In this document: piece by piece, positions 8,297 to 16,040 of the stretch
Layout of the letters: each line of letters starts with the position of its first letter
Position numbering within the stretch: position 1 is the stretch's first letter
Source: Rhizobium ruizarguesonis
Lineage (GTDB): Bacteria; Pseudomonadota; Alphaproteobacteria; Rhizobiales; Rhizobiaceae
Direction of reading: 5' to 3'
NCBI RefSeq assembly: GCF_012349115.1
Contig: NZ_PQIG01000078.1
Span: forward strand, 124,001 to 188,000
DNA: 64,000 nucleotides
Translations under genes and position numbers: made by a program
Notes under the pieces: model-generated
The model's input: the letters and a program-made list of their open reading frames with translations, nothing else
What the model was told of the DNA's origin: nothing
The model's database searches: none

Positions 8297-9808
8297 ATGA
8301 CGACATTCGAAACCATCTTCAATAACCCGAGCTTGCCCCAGACAAAATCACAACGGCCGGGCGGCCGCCAGAAACAGGAGGGCAGCGCCTTGTCCCCGGA
8401 AGGGAGCGCTGCGAAGGCGGCCTTCCTGATCAACGGCAACAGCTATTTCGCAGAGCTGGCGCGCGCGTTGCGACAGGCGCGGCGCACCATCTGGATCGTC
8501 GGGTGGGATTTCAATCCGAACATCCGGTTGGAACCCGATAAGTCCGACAAAACGCTGGCCGACCTGTTGCATGCCCTGGCAGCGGCAAATCCGAAGCTCG
8601 AAATACGCATCCTCATCTGGGCGCTCGGTCCCGTTTATTCTGGCAAGTCCCTGCAGCCGCTGCGGAAGAAAAACTTTCCCAGAAATGCGCGGATCGATCT
8701 ACGCTTCGAACTTCAGCCGACATTGCGCGGCTGCCACCATCAGAAACTCGTCTGTATCGACGATGCCGTCTCCTTCATCGGCGGCATAGATCTGACGTCG
8801 CGCCGGTGGGACACCTGGCTCCACCGCGCCAAGGATAAGCTACGGCGCGACCCCGAGGGCGTTTCCTACGATCCGCTGCACGACGTTCAGGCAATGGTCA
8901 CCGGCGATGCTGCCAGGTTGATCGGCGATATCGCCAGGCGGCGCTGGGAAAACGCCACCGGCGAAAGCCACCTGTCGTTGGCCGAAAACGTCCCCTTCGC
9001 CTGGCCGGACGATCTCGCAGTTCCCCTGAAGGAGATCGCGGTCAGCTTCGCGCTGACGGAGCCCTCGACCGCACTTCGCCCCGGCATCAGCGACGGCATC
9101 GCCATGACATTAGACATTATCGCCCGGGCGCGGCGGCAGCTTTACATCGAGGCGCAATATCTTGCCTCCTTCCGCGTCGCCGACGCCATTGCCGCGCGGC
9201 TGCAGGAGGAGGACGGCCCCGAAGTGGTCATCATCTGCACGCGCAGCTCTCACGGGCTGATCGAAAGGATTGTCATGGGCGGCAATCGCGACCGGGTCAT
9301 CCGCCGCCTGAAACGCGCCGATCGTGCGGACCGCCTGCGCGTCTACTATGCTGTCGTGCCCGGGCCAGTCACGCCCGGAGAGAACGGCGAGGTGGAGGTG
9401 CTCGTCCATTCCAAACTGATGATTGCCGATGACGAACTGGTCCGAATCGGCTCGTCCAACCTCAACAATCGCTCGGAAGGGCTGGATTGCGAATGTGACA
9501 TGCTTGTCGAGGCCGGTAATAACGAGCATCGCCGCGCGATCGTGGATCTGCGCAATCGCCTGCTTTCGGAATATCTCGGAACCACCCCGGAAAACTTTGC
9601 CGCAGCCTTTATGCAAAGCGGCTCGTTGATCGAGACAGTCGACGCGCTCAATGACGGGCCTCGGGGTTTACGGGAATTCACCGTCGAGCTGCCGGGCAGC
9701 ATTTCGCCGATTTTAGGCACCGCCCTCTTCGATCCGGTTCGACCCTTCGCGCCCCTAGACCGACTGGGCCTCGGCGCGCTCGTCCGCCTCCTCATTCGCC
9801 CCGCGTGA
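8297..9808 (+). CDS. Phospholipase D family protein, cardiolipin synthase B-like
   Basis: The 503-residue protein has two HKD motifs: HHQKLVCIDDAVSFIGG (near residue 153) and HSKLMIADDELVRIGSSN (near residue 373), the paired catalytic sites of the PLD superfamily. Members of this type transfer phosphatidyl groups (ClsB-like cardiolipin synthase) or hydrolyse phospholipids at the membrane. Neighbours encode YbhN-like and YbhP-like proteins, the same trio that surrounds clsB (ybhO) in E. coli, which favours a lipid synthase role. A perfect EcfG promoter precedes it, so stress induction is likely. The last 54 bp overlap the convergent ybhN-like gene. Confidence 0.85.
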   Translation: MTTFETIFNNPSLPQTKSQRPGGRQKQEGSALSPEGSAAKAAFLINGNSYFAELARALRQARRTIWIVGWDFNPNIRLEPDKSDKTLADLLHALAAANPKLEIRILIWALGPVYSGKSLQPLRKKNFPRNARIDLRFELQPTLRGCHHQKLVCIDDAVSFIGGIDLTSRRWDTWLHRAKDKLRRDPEGVSYDPLHDVQAMVTGDAARLIGDIARRRWENATGESHLSLAENVPFAWPDDLAVPLKEIAVSFALTEPSTALRPGISDGIAMTLDIIARARRQLYIEAQYLASFRVADAIAARLQEEDGPEVVIICTRSSHGLIERIVMGGNRDRVIRRLKRADRADRLRVYYAVVPGPVTPGENGEVEVLVHSKLMIADDELVRIGSSNLNNRSEGLDCECDMLVEAGNNEHRRAIVDLRNRLLSEYLGTTPENFAAAFMQSGSLIETVDALNDGPRGLREFTVELPGSISPILGTALFDPVRPFAPLDRLGLGALVRLLIRPA

Positions 9809-10717
9809 CGTCCGTCGGAAAACGACCTCGCTGATGACGAGAAGCGTCGTGCCGAGCGCCAGCGGAATGAAGAAATAGGCGCAGCGAAACGCAATCAGCG
9901 CGCCGATCGACGCCTCCTTCGGCACGACATAGGAGACCGTCGCCTCAAGCACGCCGAGACCGCCCGGAACATGGGTTGCGAGGATCGCTGAATTGGCAAG
10001 CACGTACGCCGTCACCGACCTGAAGAAGGCAACGTCGCCGAAGGCCGAAAGCATCTGATGCAGGCAGGCGGCGACGAGCATGAAATTGATCGTCCCGACC
10101 GCAACCTGTGCGACCGCGATCGAAAATCGCGGTAGCTGAAACGACCAGCGCCACAGCCGCAACGTGCCGCGGATGAAAAACGCCAGGCCCGCATAGACCC
10201 CCGGCACGACCAGCGCCAGCAAACCGAAGATGCGCACACTTGCCGGGTCGATGCGCAGCAGGCGCCCGGCATCGCCGGGATTGACGATCATGGCAAGACC
10301 GCCAAGTGTGATCAGCCCAAGCCCCACCGTGACACCACAAAAGAGGATGATCTTCGCCACGTCCTCCGCCGTCAGCCCCCAGCGCGAATAGAAACGATAG
10401 CGAAAGGCGCCGCTGCTCAGCCCGGCAAAGCCGATATTGTGGCCGAGCGAAAGGCTGATGAAGGACGCCAGTGCAATCCTGGAATAGGGCAAGGATTTGC
10501 CGAGCGAACGGATCGCCAGGACATCGAAGCAGCTCAGGCACAGATAGGACCCCGTCGCAAAGAGAAGTGCCATGCAAAAGGTCGACAAAGGTATGCTGCG
10601 AACCGATTGGACGATCTGATCGAGGCTGTATTGTTGGAAGATCCGATAGAGGAGAAAGACAGCAAGACAAAGGGCAGCAACGAGCAGTCCATTCCATATC
10701 ATGCTTTTCAAGCTCAT
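9755..10717 (-). CDS. YbhN-like (UPF0104 / LPG synthetase TM) membrane protein
   Basis: This 320-residue integral membrane protein has about eight spans. It carries family features such as GHNIGFAGLSSGAFRYRFYS (near residue 92) and HVPGGLGVLEATVSYVVP (near residue 245). It belongs to pfam03706 (lysylphosphatidylglycerol synthetase transmembrane-like / UPF0104), but no catalytic GNAT domain is attached. E. coli YbhN is the closest named relative and is of unclear function. A minus-strand EcfG promoter (GGAAC 10785-10781, CGTT 10764-10761) lies just upstream. The 3' end overlaps the PLD gene by 54 bp in antisense orientation. Confidence 0.8.
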   Translation of the reverse strand: MSLKSMIWNGLLVAALCLAVFLLYRIFQQYSLDQIVQSVRSIPLSTFCMALLFATGSYLCLSCFDVLAIRSLGKSLPYSRIALASFISLSLGHNIGFAGLSSGAFRYRFYSRWGLTAEDVAKIILFCGVTVGLGLITLGGLAMIVNPGDAGRLLRIDPASVRIFGLLALVVPGVYAGLAFFIRGTLRLWRWSFQLPRFSIAVAQVAVGTINFMLVAACLHQMLSAFGDVAFFRSVTAYVLANSAILATHVPGGLGVLEATVSYVVPKEASIGALIAFRCAYFFIPLALGTTLLVISEVVFRRTSRGANEEADERAEAQSV

Positions 10718-10758
10718 CGATTGTCCTCAGGAGTGCGAGCGCGATGGTTCGATCATCG

Positions 10759-10783
10759 GGAACGATCAAACTAGTTTTGTGTT
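10759..10783 (+). promoter_or_regulatory. EcfG-type promoter, rightward (YbhP-like gene)
   Basis: GGAAC at 10759-10763, 16 bases, TGTT at 10780-10783. Only the first -10 base differs from CGTT. Its -10 element overlaps the -35 element of the leftward promoter described next. It would start transcription about 45 bp before the ATG at 10837. Confidence 0.6.
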
Positions 10784-10785
10784 CC
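10761..10785 (-). promoter_or_regulatory. EcfG-type promoter, leftward (YbhN-like gene)
   Basis: Read on the minus strand, GGAAC (10785-10781), 16 bases, CGTT (10764-10761) is a perfect consensus match. It is embedded in the rightward promoter, so the two share DNA almost end to end. Only one polymerase could occupy the site at a time. Confidence 0.65.
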
Positions 10786-10836
10786 CCGGAGAACACATTC
10801 TATGTTCTCCCGGGGGGAACGAGTTCAGCGGGGGCC

Positions 10837-11565
10837 ATGCCGGATAAATCAATCAAACTCCTGACCTATAACGTGCACAGTTGTATCGGCGGCGACCGGA
10901 AGCTCGATCCCGGCCGCATCGCGTCTGTCATCGCTGAGGCTGAGGCTGATATCGTCGCTCTTCAGGAGGTCGACGTCCTCAGGCGCAGGACTGGCGGCGT
11001 TGACCAGGCCCATGCGATCGCCTCGCTTTTGAAGATGCAGGCTCATTTCCATCCAGCGCTGTCGATCGCCGAGGAGCAGTATGGCGATGCGATCATCACT
11101 TCGCTGCCGACAGGCGCGGTCAAGGCCGGACCATTGCCATCCATCGGCGAACAGCGCGGCGCCATTTCCGTCGAAATACTGGTCGGCGACAGAAAACTGC
11201 TGGTCGTCAACACTCATCTCGGCCTCCGAGGCCGCGAGCGCATCCGGCAGATGACGACATTGCTGAACCCGGGCTGGCTGCGCGGCACGGCGGATGAACC
11301 TCTTCCAACCATCCTCTGCGGCGATTTCAACGCCATTCCGTCATCGGCGACTTACCGACTTGCCGCGCGGTCATTGAAGGACGCCCAGCTCGCAAGCGGC
11401 GCCGCGCCTAGAGCGACCTTTCCCTCGCGCTACCCGCTGATGCGCCTCGACCACATCTTCGTCACTGACGATCTCATCGTCAAACAGGCGGCGGTCCTGG
11501 AAAACCGCCTGACAAGGATTGCCTCGGACCACCTGCCTCTGCTCGCGGAAATCGGCTTCGCCTGA
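10837..11565 (+). CDS. Endonuclease/exonuclease/phosphatase family protein, YbhP-like
   Basis: The 242-residue protein has all EEP motifs in order: LTYNVHSC, ALQEVD, VVNTHLGLRG, LCGDFNAIP, RLDHIFV and SDHLPL. These are the metal and phosphate ligands of the Mg-dependent phosphoesterase fold. E. coli YbhP is encoded beside clsB and ybhN, and the same association here suggests action on a lipid or phosphodiester head group rather than on DNA. That is inference. The ATG at 10837 is used because the motif-bearing fold begins at once. The upstream frame is open but covers the promoter. A rightward EcfG promoter precedes it. Confidence 0.8.
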   Translation: MPDKSIKLLTYNVHSCIGGDRKLDPGRIASVIAEAEADIVALQEVDVLRRRTGGVDQAHAIASLLKMQAHFHPALSIAEEQYGDAIITSLPTGAVKAGPLPSIGEQRGAISVEILVGDRKLLVVNTHLGLRGRERIRQMTTLLNPGWLRGTADEPLPTILCGDFNAIPSSATYRLAARSLKDAQLASGAAPRATFPSRYPLMRLDHIFVTDDLIVKQAAVLENRLTRIASDHLPLLAEIGFA

Positions 11566-11585
11566 TCCGTCATCGACGACGACTT

Positions 11586-12092
11586 TCACCGGGCGAGCTT
11601 CCGGTTCATCGCCGCCGCCACCAACGGTAGCGCCGTCGTCGCCACGGCTCCCAGAGGCAAACGCATGATGCCCCTCGTGACGACGAAGGTCGCCGCCATT
11701 GCGCCTGCCAGCTTGAGCCAGGGCTGATTGCCAAGCTGCGCATGGGCGCTCGCATCGGCCCATCGGACGTTCTCCGTAACGACGGTCGCGGCCTGATGTT
11801 GGATCACGTGAAGGCGAGCGCGGAGGTTTTCGAGTTCTTCTCTCAGTTCTCGCAACCGGCCTTCCAGGGCATGACCATCGGAGACCAGGAGCGGTTCCTC
11901 GACGGTGCCTCCGACCGAAGCATCACCTCCGAGTGTCGCAATATACGCCCGATATTCAGCATCGCTGGCAAAACCCTCACGTCTGATAAGATCAGGATTG
12001 ATGCTCGCCTCTTCGAAGGAGGCCGGCGCGGTTTCTACACCGTCGCGCATATCCTTGTTTGTGCCGGTATCCCCGAGTTCGTCCTTGAACAT
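11586..12092 (-). CDS. Hypothetical protein, coiled coil plus hydrophobic C-terminus
   Basis: No family was recognised with confidence. The 168-residue protein starts MFKDELGDTGTNKDM at an ATG with GGAG ten bases upstream. It has a charged N-terminal half, a heptad-like coiled coil (LRELREELENLRARLHVIQ, near residue 85), and a C-terminal hydrophobic stretch from WLKLAGAMAATFVV to AAAMNRKLAR. This layout recalls the YqjD/ElaB and DUF3618 groups of small membrane-anchored stress proteins. It sits tail to tail with the YbhP-like gene, 20 bp away. Confidence 0.6.
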   Translation of the reverse strand: MFKDELGDTGTNKDMRDGVETAPASFEEASINPDLIRREGFASDAEYRAYIATLGGDASVGGTVEEPLLVSDGHALEGRLRELREELENLRARLHVIQHQAATVVTENVRWADASAHAQLGNQPWLKLAGAMAATFVVTRGIMRLPLGAVATTALPLVAAAMNRKLAR

Positions 12093-12175
12093 GATGCGTC
12101 TCCAGTTGTTTCCTGGCGATAGAACGCTCGACGGGTCAGAAGGATGCATCGGCTGCTCCTGCTGCCGCCTTCACG

Positions 12176-13306
12176 TCACGACGCGCTGAAACGCTCCGGT
12201 CGAAAGTCTGCCAGCAGCGGATGGCGGCGTCCGCTGACGATCTCGTCCGCCAGCAGTTCGCCGGCGATCAGGCCGAGAGTGGCGCCGCTATGGCTGAAGG
12301 CGACGAAATAACCAGGGATTGACGGCAGCTCGCCGAAGACCGGCTCGCCGTCGCCCGGGATGGGCTTCGGGCCAACCCCGTAATCCTCGATCTCCAGCGC
12401 CGGATTGCCTTCGAGAACTCTGGAAGCCTCGCGCAGCAACCCCTCCAGCGTCGATCGCCTGACTTCGTAGCTGCCGTCGAGCCTGACGCTCACCTCTTCC
12501 TCGGACCAGGCGGAATCGAGCGCGAAGCCGCCGCTGGGCGTTGGCCGGATAGCAATGCGAGGCGTGTTGAGCACCGCCTGCAATGGATGGCGGATCGGCT
12601 TGGTCCGGACGAGAAGGGCGACCGGCGTTGCATCGCCGATATGCTGGCCGACCTCGGCCACGATTGCGGGGACGTCGCCGCCAGCAGCAAGCAGTACGGC
12701 ATCCGCATCGCGGCGCATGCCGTCTGCCGTGATCACGCCACGGGCACGCCCGCCGTCGATATCGACCGTCGCGCGACCCGCGTCCGTGACGATCACGCCG
12801 CCCAGGGTGCGGAATTCTTCCGCAAGCATGCCGATCAAGGACGGAAGATCGACCCAGCCCTCCCCGGGGTTGAAGATCGCGCCTTGCCGCGTCACCGCAT
12901 TTTCGTCGACACCCGGCGTCGCCGCGGCAATCCCTTGCGGCGCGAGCCATTGCGCGTGATAGCCGAGATCGCGCTCATAGTCGAAGATCTCAGCGATCTC
13001 GTTGCCGGCATCGTCCGCATCCCAGGTCAAGCCACCGTCGAAGCGAAGCCACGGCGCATCGGGATACCGGACGGCCAGTGTGCGATAGCGATCTATGCCG
13101 GCCAACCGCAGCCTGTGATAGGCGTCGGTGCGTTTACGCGCCGAGTTGAGCCAGGCGAGCGAACGGCCGGAGGCGCCGTTGGCAAGGGGGCCGTCATTGA
13201 TGAGCACGGTGCGGACCCCGAGCCGTGCCAGATGGACCGATGTCGAGACGCCAAAGATCCCGCCGCCGATGACGACGACCTTCGAAGGTTTGGTGGAAGC
13301 ATTCAT
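12176..13306 (-). CDS. FAD-dependent oxidoreductase, DAO family
   Basis: The 376-residue protein begins with the FAD-binding GxGxxG site VVVIGGGIFGVSTSVHLARL, then SGRSLAWLNS, and ends with the second FAD contact HSGATLGLIAGELLADEI. This is the D-amino-acid oxidase / sarcosine-glycine oxidase fold. It should oxidise an amino acid or secondary amine to an imine. It is the last gene after an amino-acid-type ABC transporter, so it probably acts on the imported compound. The ATG at 13306 (MNASTKPSKVVV) is chosen because AAGG precedes it and the Rossmann fold follows closely. Confidence 0.8.
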   Translation of the reverse strand: MNASTKPSKVVVIGGGIFGVSTSVHLARLGVRTVLINDGPLANGASGRSLAWLNSARKRTDAYHRLRLAGIDRYRTLAVRYPDAPWLRFDGGLTWDADDAGNEIAEIFDYERDLGYHAQWLAPQGIAAATPGVDENAVTRQGAIFNPGEGWVDLPSLIGMLAEEFRTLGGVIVTDAGRATVDIDGGRARGVITADGMRRDADAVLLAAGGDVPAIVAEVGQHIGDATPVALLVRTKPIRHPLQAVLNTPRIAIRPTPSGGFALDSAWSEEEVSVRLDGSYEVRRSTLEGLLREASRVLEGNPALEIEDYGVGPKPIPGDGEPVFGELPSIPGYFVAFSHSGATLGLIAGELLADEIVSGRRHPLLADFRPERFSAS

Positions 13307-13402
13307 GTCGATAACCTTGTTGTCTGCTCTTGCTAGATCGAATGAAATCCGGCGCACCCGCCATCAAGACGACCGGGGGCACCATGCGTTGCCTAAGGCG
13401 CT

Positions 13403-14941
13403 TCAGAGGACTTCCGCAAGGAAGCGCTGCAGCCGCTCGCTTCGGGGATTGTCGAAGATCTGCTGCGGGCAGCCGGCCTCGACGATGCGGCCCTCATCCA
13501 TGAAGACGACCTGATCGGCAACCCTGCGCGCAAATCCCATCTCATGCGTCACCACGGCCATCGTCATGCCCTGTCGGCCAAAGGCGGCCATCAGGTCGAG
13601 CACGCCTTTCACCAGTTCGGGATCGAGCGCACTGGTCACTTCGTCGAACAGCATGACCTCCGGATCCATGGCCAGCGCGCGTGCAATGGCGACCCGCTGC
13701 TGCTGCCCACCCGACAGACCTGCCGGCCGATGATCCTTGCGTTCTGCAAGACCGACATCGGCCAGACGTGCCTCGGCGATGCGCCGCGCCTCCTGCCTCG
13801 GCATTTTCTTGATCTTGGTCAGCGAAAGCATGACGTTTTCGAGTGCCGTGTGGTCGGGAAACAGGTTGAAGTGCTGGAACACCATCCCCACGCGCCGGCG
13901 CAGCCTCTCCGGCTTCATCGCCAGGATGCTCTCGTCATCGAGCAGGATGTCGCCGCTTTTCGGTTCGACGAGCCTGTTCATGCAACGCAGCAGCGTCGAT
14001 TTGCCCGAGCCGGAAGGGCCGATGATGCAGGTGACGGTACCGGCGGCGATGTCGAGATCGACACCCTTCAGCACGTCGAGATCGCCGTAGGCCATGGTGA
14101 GGTCGCGGATGTTCAGGACGCCGCCTTTGAAGCGCGGCGTCCTCTCCTCGACCACCTTGACCGTGGGATGAGGGCTGGTGGCGGCCTGCAACTCGCTCAC
14201 CTCGACCAATCCGCTCGCAGCACCCGAGCCGCGGCCTTGTTTGCCCAGGCGCAGTTTCGCATCGATATAATTGACGAAGTGGGTCAGCGGCACGGTGATG
14301 ACGAGGTAGAAGACGCCCGCCAGCAGCAGTGGTGACAGATTGCCCGTGACCACCGCCTGATCCTGCCCAACACGGAAGATCTCCCGCTCGGAGGCGAGCA
14401 ATCCCAGGAAGTAGACAAGGCTGGAATCCTTGACGTTTCCGATGAATTGATTGACCAGCGCCGGCAGAACGCGCCTGATGCCTTGTGGGATGACGATCAG
14501 GCGCATGCCCTGCCCGTGGCTCATGCTGAGCGCCCGGCAGGCTTCCATCTGACCGCGCTCGACGCTTTGAATGCCCGATCGGAAGATTTCGCCGATATAG
14601 GCTCCGGCAATCAGGCTGAGCGCCAGGATGCCGAGCGGAAATGGCGATGGACCGAAGATCTCGCGCCCGATCCGGGCAAAACCCTGGCCGATGATCAGGA
14701 TCGTGACGATCGCCGGCAGCCCGCGGAAAACATCGGTGTAGATGCGTGCCGGCAGCCGCAGCCAGCGGGACTGCGAGATGCCCATCACCGCGAGAGCCAT
14801 GCCGATGACGACGCCGAGCACGGTCGAGGCCGCGGCCAGGATCAGCGTATTCTTCAGGCCGATGCTGATCATGCTCGGCAGAACTTCCGCCATGGCATCC
14901 CAGTCCAGGAAGCTGCGGCGCAGATTTTCAAGCCAGTTCAT
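13403..14941 (-). CDS. Amino-acid ABC transporter, fused permease and ATPase
   Basis: This 512-residue single chain joins two normally separate subunits. Residues 1 to about 235 form a HisM/GlnP-type permease (five spans, with EAA-like loop GQMEACRALSMSHGQGMRLI). After a linker of about 35 residues, the rest is a GlnQ-type ATPase with Walker A GPSGSGKST, Q-loop VFQHFNLF, signature LSGGQQQR, Walker B VMLFDEVTSALD and switch VTHEMG. It imports a polar amino acid or a related amine together with the binding protein encoded upstream. The fusion guarantees a 2:2 complex from one polypeptide. Similar fusions are known in Rhizobiales. Confidence 0.88.
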   Translation of the reverse strand: MNWLENLRRSFLDWDAMAEVLPSMISIGLKNTLILAAASTVLGVVIGMALAVMGISQSRWLRLPARIYTDVFRGLPAIVTILIIGQGFARIGREIFGPSPFPLGILALSLIAGAYIGEIFRSGIQSVERGQMEACRALSMSHGQGMRLIVIPQGIRRVLPALVNQFIGNVKDSSLVYFLGLLASEREIFRVGQDQAVVTGNLSPLLLAGVFYLVITVPLTHFVNYIDAKLRLGKQGRGSGAASGLVEVSELQAATSPHPTVKVVEERTPRFKGGVLNIRDLTMAYGDLDVLKGVDLDIAAGTVTCIIGPSGSGKSTLLRCMNRLVEPKSGDILLDDESILAMKPERLRRRVGMVFQHFNLFPDHTALENVMLSLTKIKKMPRQEARRIAEARLADVGLAERKDHRPAGLSGGQQQRVAIARALAMDPEVMLFDEVTSALDPELVKGVLDLMAAFGRQGMTMAVVTHEMGFARRVADQVVFMDEGRIVEAGCPQQIFDNPRSERLQRFLAEVL

Positions 14942-14999
14942 TCAGATCCCCATGAATTCTTGCCCGGCGCAGACGCCGCCGTCCGGCAGAGCCTTGGTA

Positions 15000-15024
15000 G
15001 GCCGCCCGCCATGAGCGGGCGGCC
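15000..15024 (-). other. Strong hairpin between binding-protein and permease genes
   Basis: GGCCGCCCGC and GCGGGCGGCC form a perfect 10-bp GC stem around CATGA, just downstream of the binding-protein stop on the minus-strand transcript. There is no following U-run in that direction. It is therefore more likely an mRNA 3'-end stabiliser or partial attenuator that keeps the binding protein in excess over the permease. Confidence 0.55.
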
Positions 15025-15030
15025 ACGGCG

Positions 15031-15858
15031 TCACTTCTTGGGAAGATACTGTTCCGGCATCGGCGAGCCGGGGAACCACTTTTCATAAAGGGACTTCCAG
15101 GTGCCATCCTGCATCGCGTCGTGAAGCGCGCCGTTCAGCGCCGTCCGGAAGGCATCATTTCCCTTTCGAACCACGAAGCCAGCAGGCGCATCGAAGGACG
15201 GGATGTTTACCGCAACCTTCAGCGCGGGATAGCGCTCGCCATATTGCTTGGCAGCCTCGTAGTCGAGAAAATGCGCATCGATCGTTCCGTTGTTGAGCGC
15301 GGCCACGGCGGAATTGTTGTCGGGGAATTTCACCAGATCGGTTCCCCCGAAATTCTTGGCCGCATAGACTTCCTGCAAGGTCCCCTGCACGACGCCGAGA
15401 CGCTTGCCCTTGAGGCCACCGGCATCCTTGATCCCGGCGTCCGCAGTCAAGACCGAGAGATAACCGGCGAGATAGCCGTCGGAAAAGTCGACGGTCTTCT
15501 TGCGGGCTTCGGTGGTTCCGATCGCTGCAACGGCAACATCGAACCTTTCGTTTGCGACCGACGGCAGGAGTGCTGAAAATTCCTGGCCCGTGAACGTCAC
15601 CTTGTCCTTTGGAAAACCGAGGCGGGAGACGACGTTGAGAAACAGCTCGATATCGAAACCGGTGAACTGGCCGTCCGCCGTCGCAAACGTATAGGGCTTG
15701 GAATCGCCCATCGTGCCGACGCTGATCACCCCGGGTTCGATGAGGTTATAGGGATTGTCAGCCGCCGCTGCAGAGCCTGCGCCCATCGCAAGAAGGCATG
15801 TCAAAAGGCCAGCTCGCAACGGGGCGAGGGTGGCCACGAATGATTCAAAAGGCTTCAT
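15031..15858 (-). CDS. Amino-acid ABC transporter periplasmic binding protein
   Basis: The 275-residue SBP_bac_3 family protein has a signal peptide ending in [15 protein letters not shown]. It carries family marks [49 protein letters not shown] and GTLQEVYA. It captures an amino acid or similar amine in the periplasm for the fused transporter downstream. The start at 15858 is used rather than 15897 because GGAG lies ten bases upstream and the signal peptide starts there. Divergent from a LacI repressor with clear operator-like repeats, so substrate-induced control is likely. Confidence 0.85.
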   Translation of the reverse strand: MKPFESFVATLAPLRAGLLTCLLAMGAGSAAAADNPYNLIEPGVISVGTMGDSKPYTFATADGQFTGFDIELFLNVVSRLGFPKDKVTFTGQEFSALLPSVANERFDVAVAAIGTTEARKKTVDFSDGYLAGYLSVLTADAGIKDAGGLKGKRLGVVQGTLQEVYAAKNFGGTDLVKFPDNNSAVAALNNGTIDAHFLDYEAAKQYGERYPALKVAVNIPSFDAPAGFVVRKGNDAFRTALNGALHDAMQDGTWKSLYEKWFPGSPMPEQYLPKK

Positions 15859-15950
15859 GTTCGTTCTCCGCTCTGAAAGGAATGCTCTTGTCGGCATCGT
15901 CGGGTCGCCCTGCCCCGCCGCGTAATGCGGCAGAGATTTCTGGACAAGAT

Positions 15951-16013
15951 ACCGGTCTCCTGTATAAAGAGACCGGTCTCACAACATATTTGATATCCGT
16001 CAATTGACCGGTC
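15951..16013. promoter_or_regulatory. Three ACCGGT operator cores, LacI-type
   Basis: The divergent region holds ACCGGT at 15951-15956, the perfect 12-bp palindrome GAGACCGGTCTC at 15969-15980, and GACCGGTC at 16006-16013. The first two cores are 21 bp apart centre to centre (two helical turns) and the third is 35 bp further. Palindromes with a central CpG are typical LacI-family operators. The adjacent LacI gene is the natural binder, controlling both directions. Confidence 0.65.
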
Positions 16014-16040
16014 GTCAACAACTCTTGTAGTCCTCAGCTC

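Noticed and set aside
10781-10834. LexA-box-like GTTC/GAAC repeats upstream of the YbhP-like gene
   Set aside because: Rhizobial LexA sites are direct repeats GTTC-N7-GTTC. Here the arms are inverted with spacings of 6 and 9, and the GGAAC/GTTCC elements are better explained as EcfG -35 boxes.
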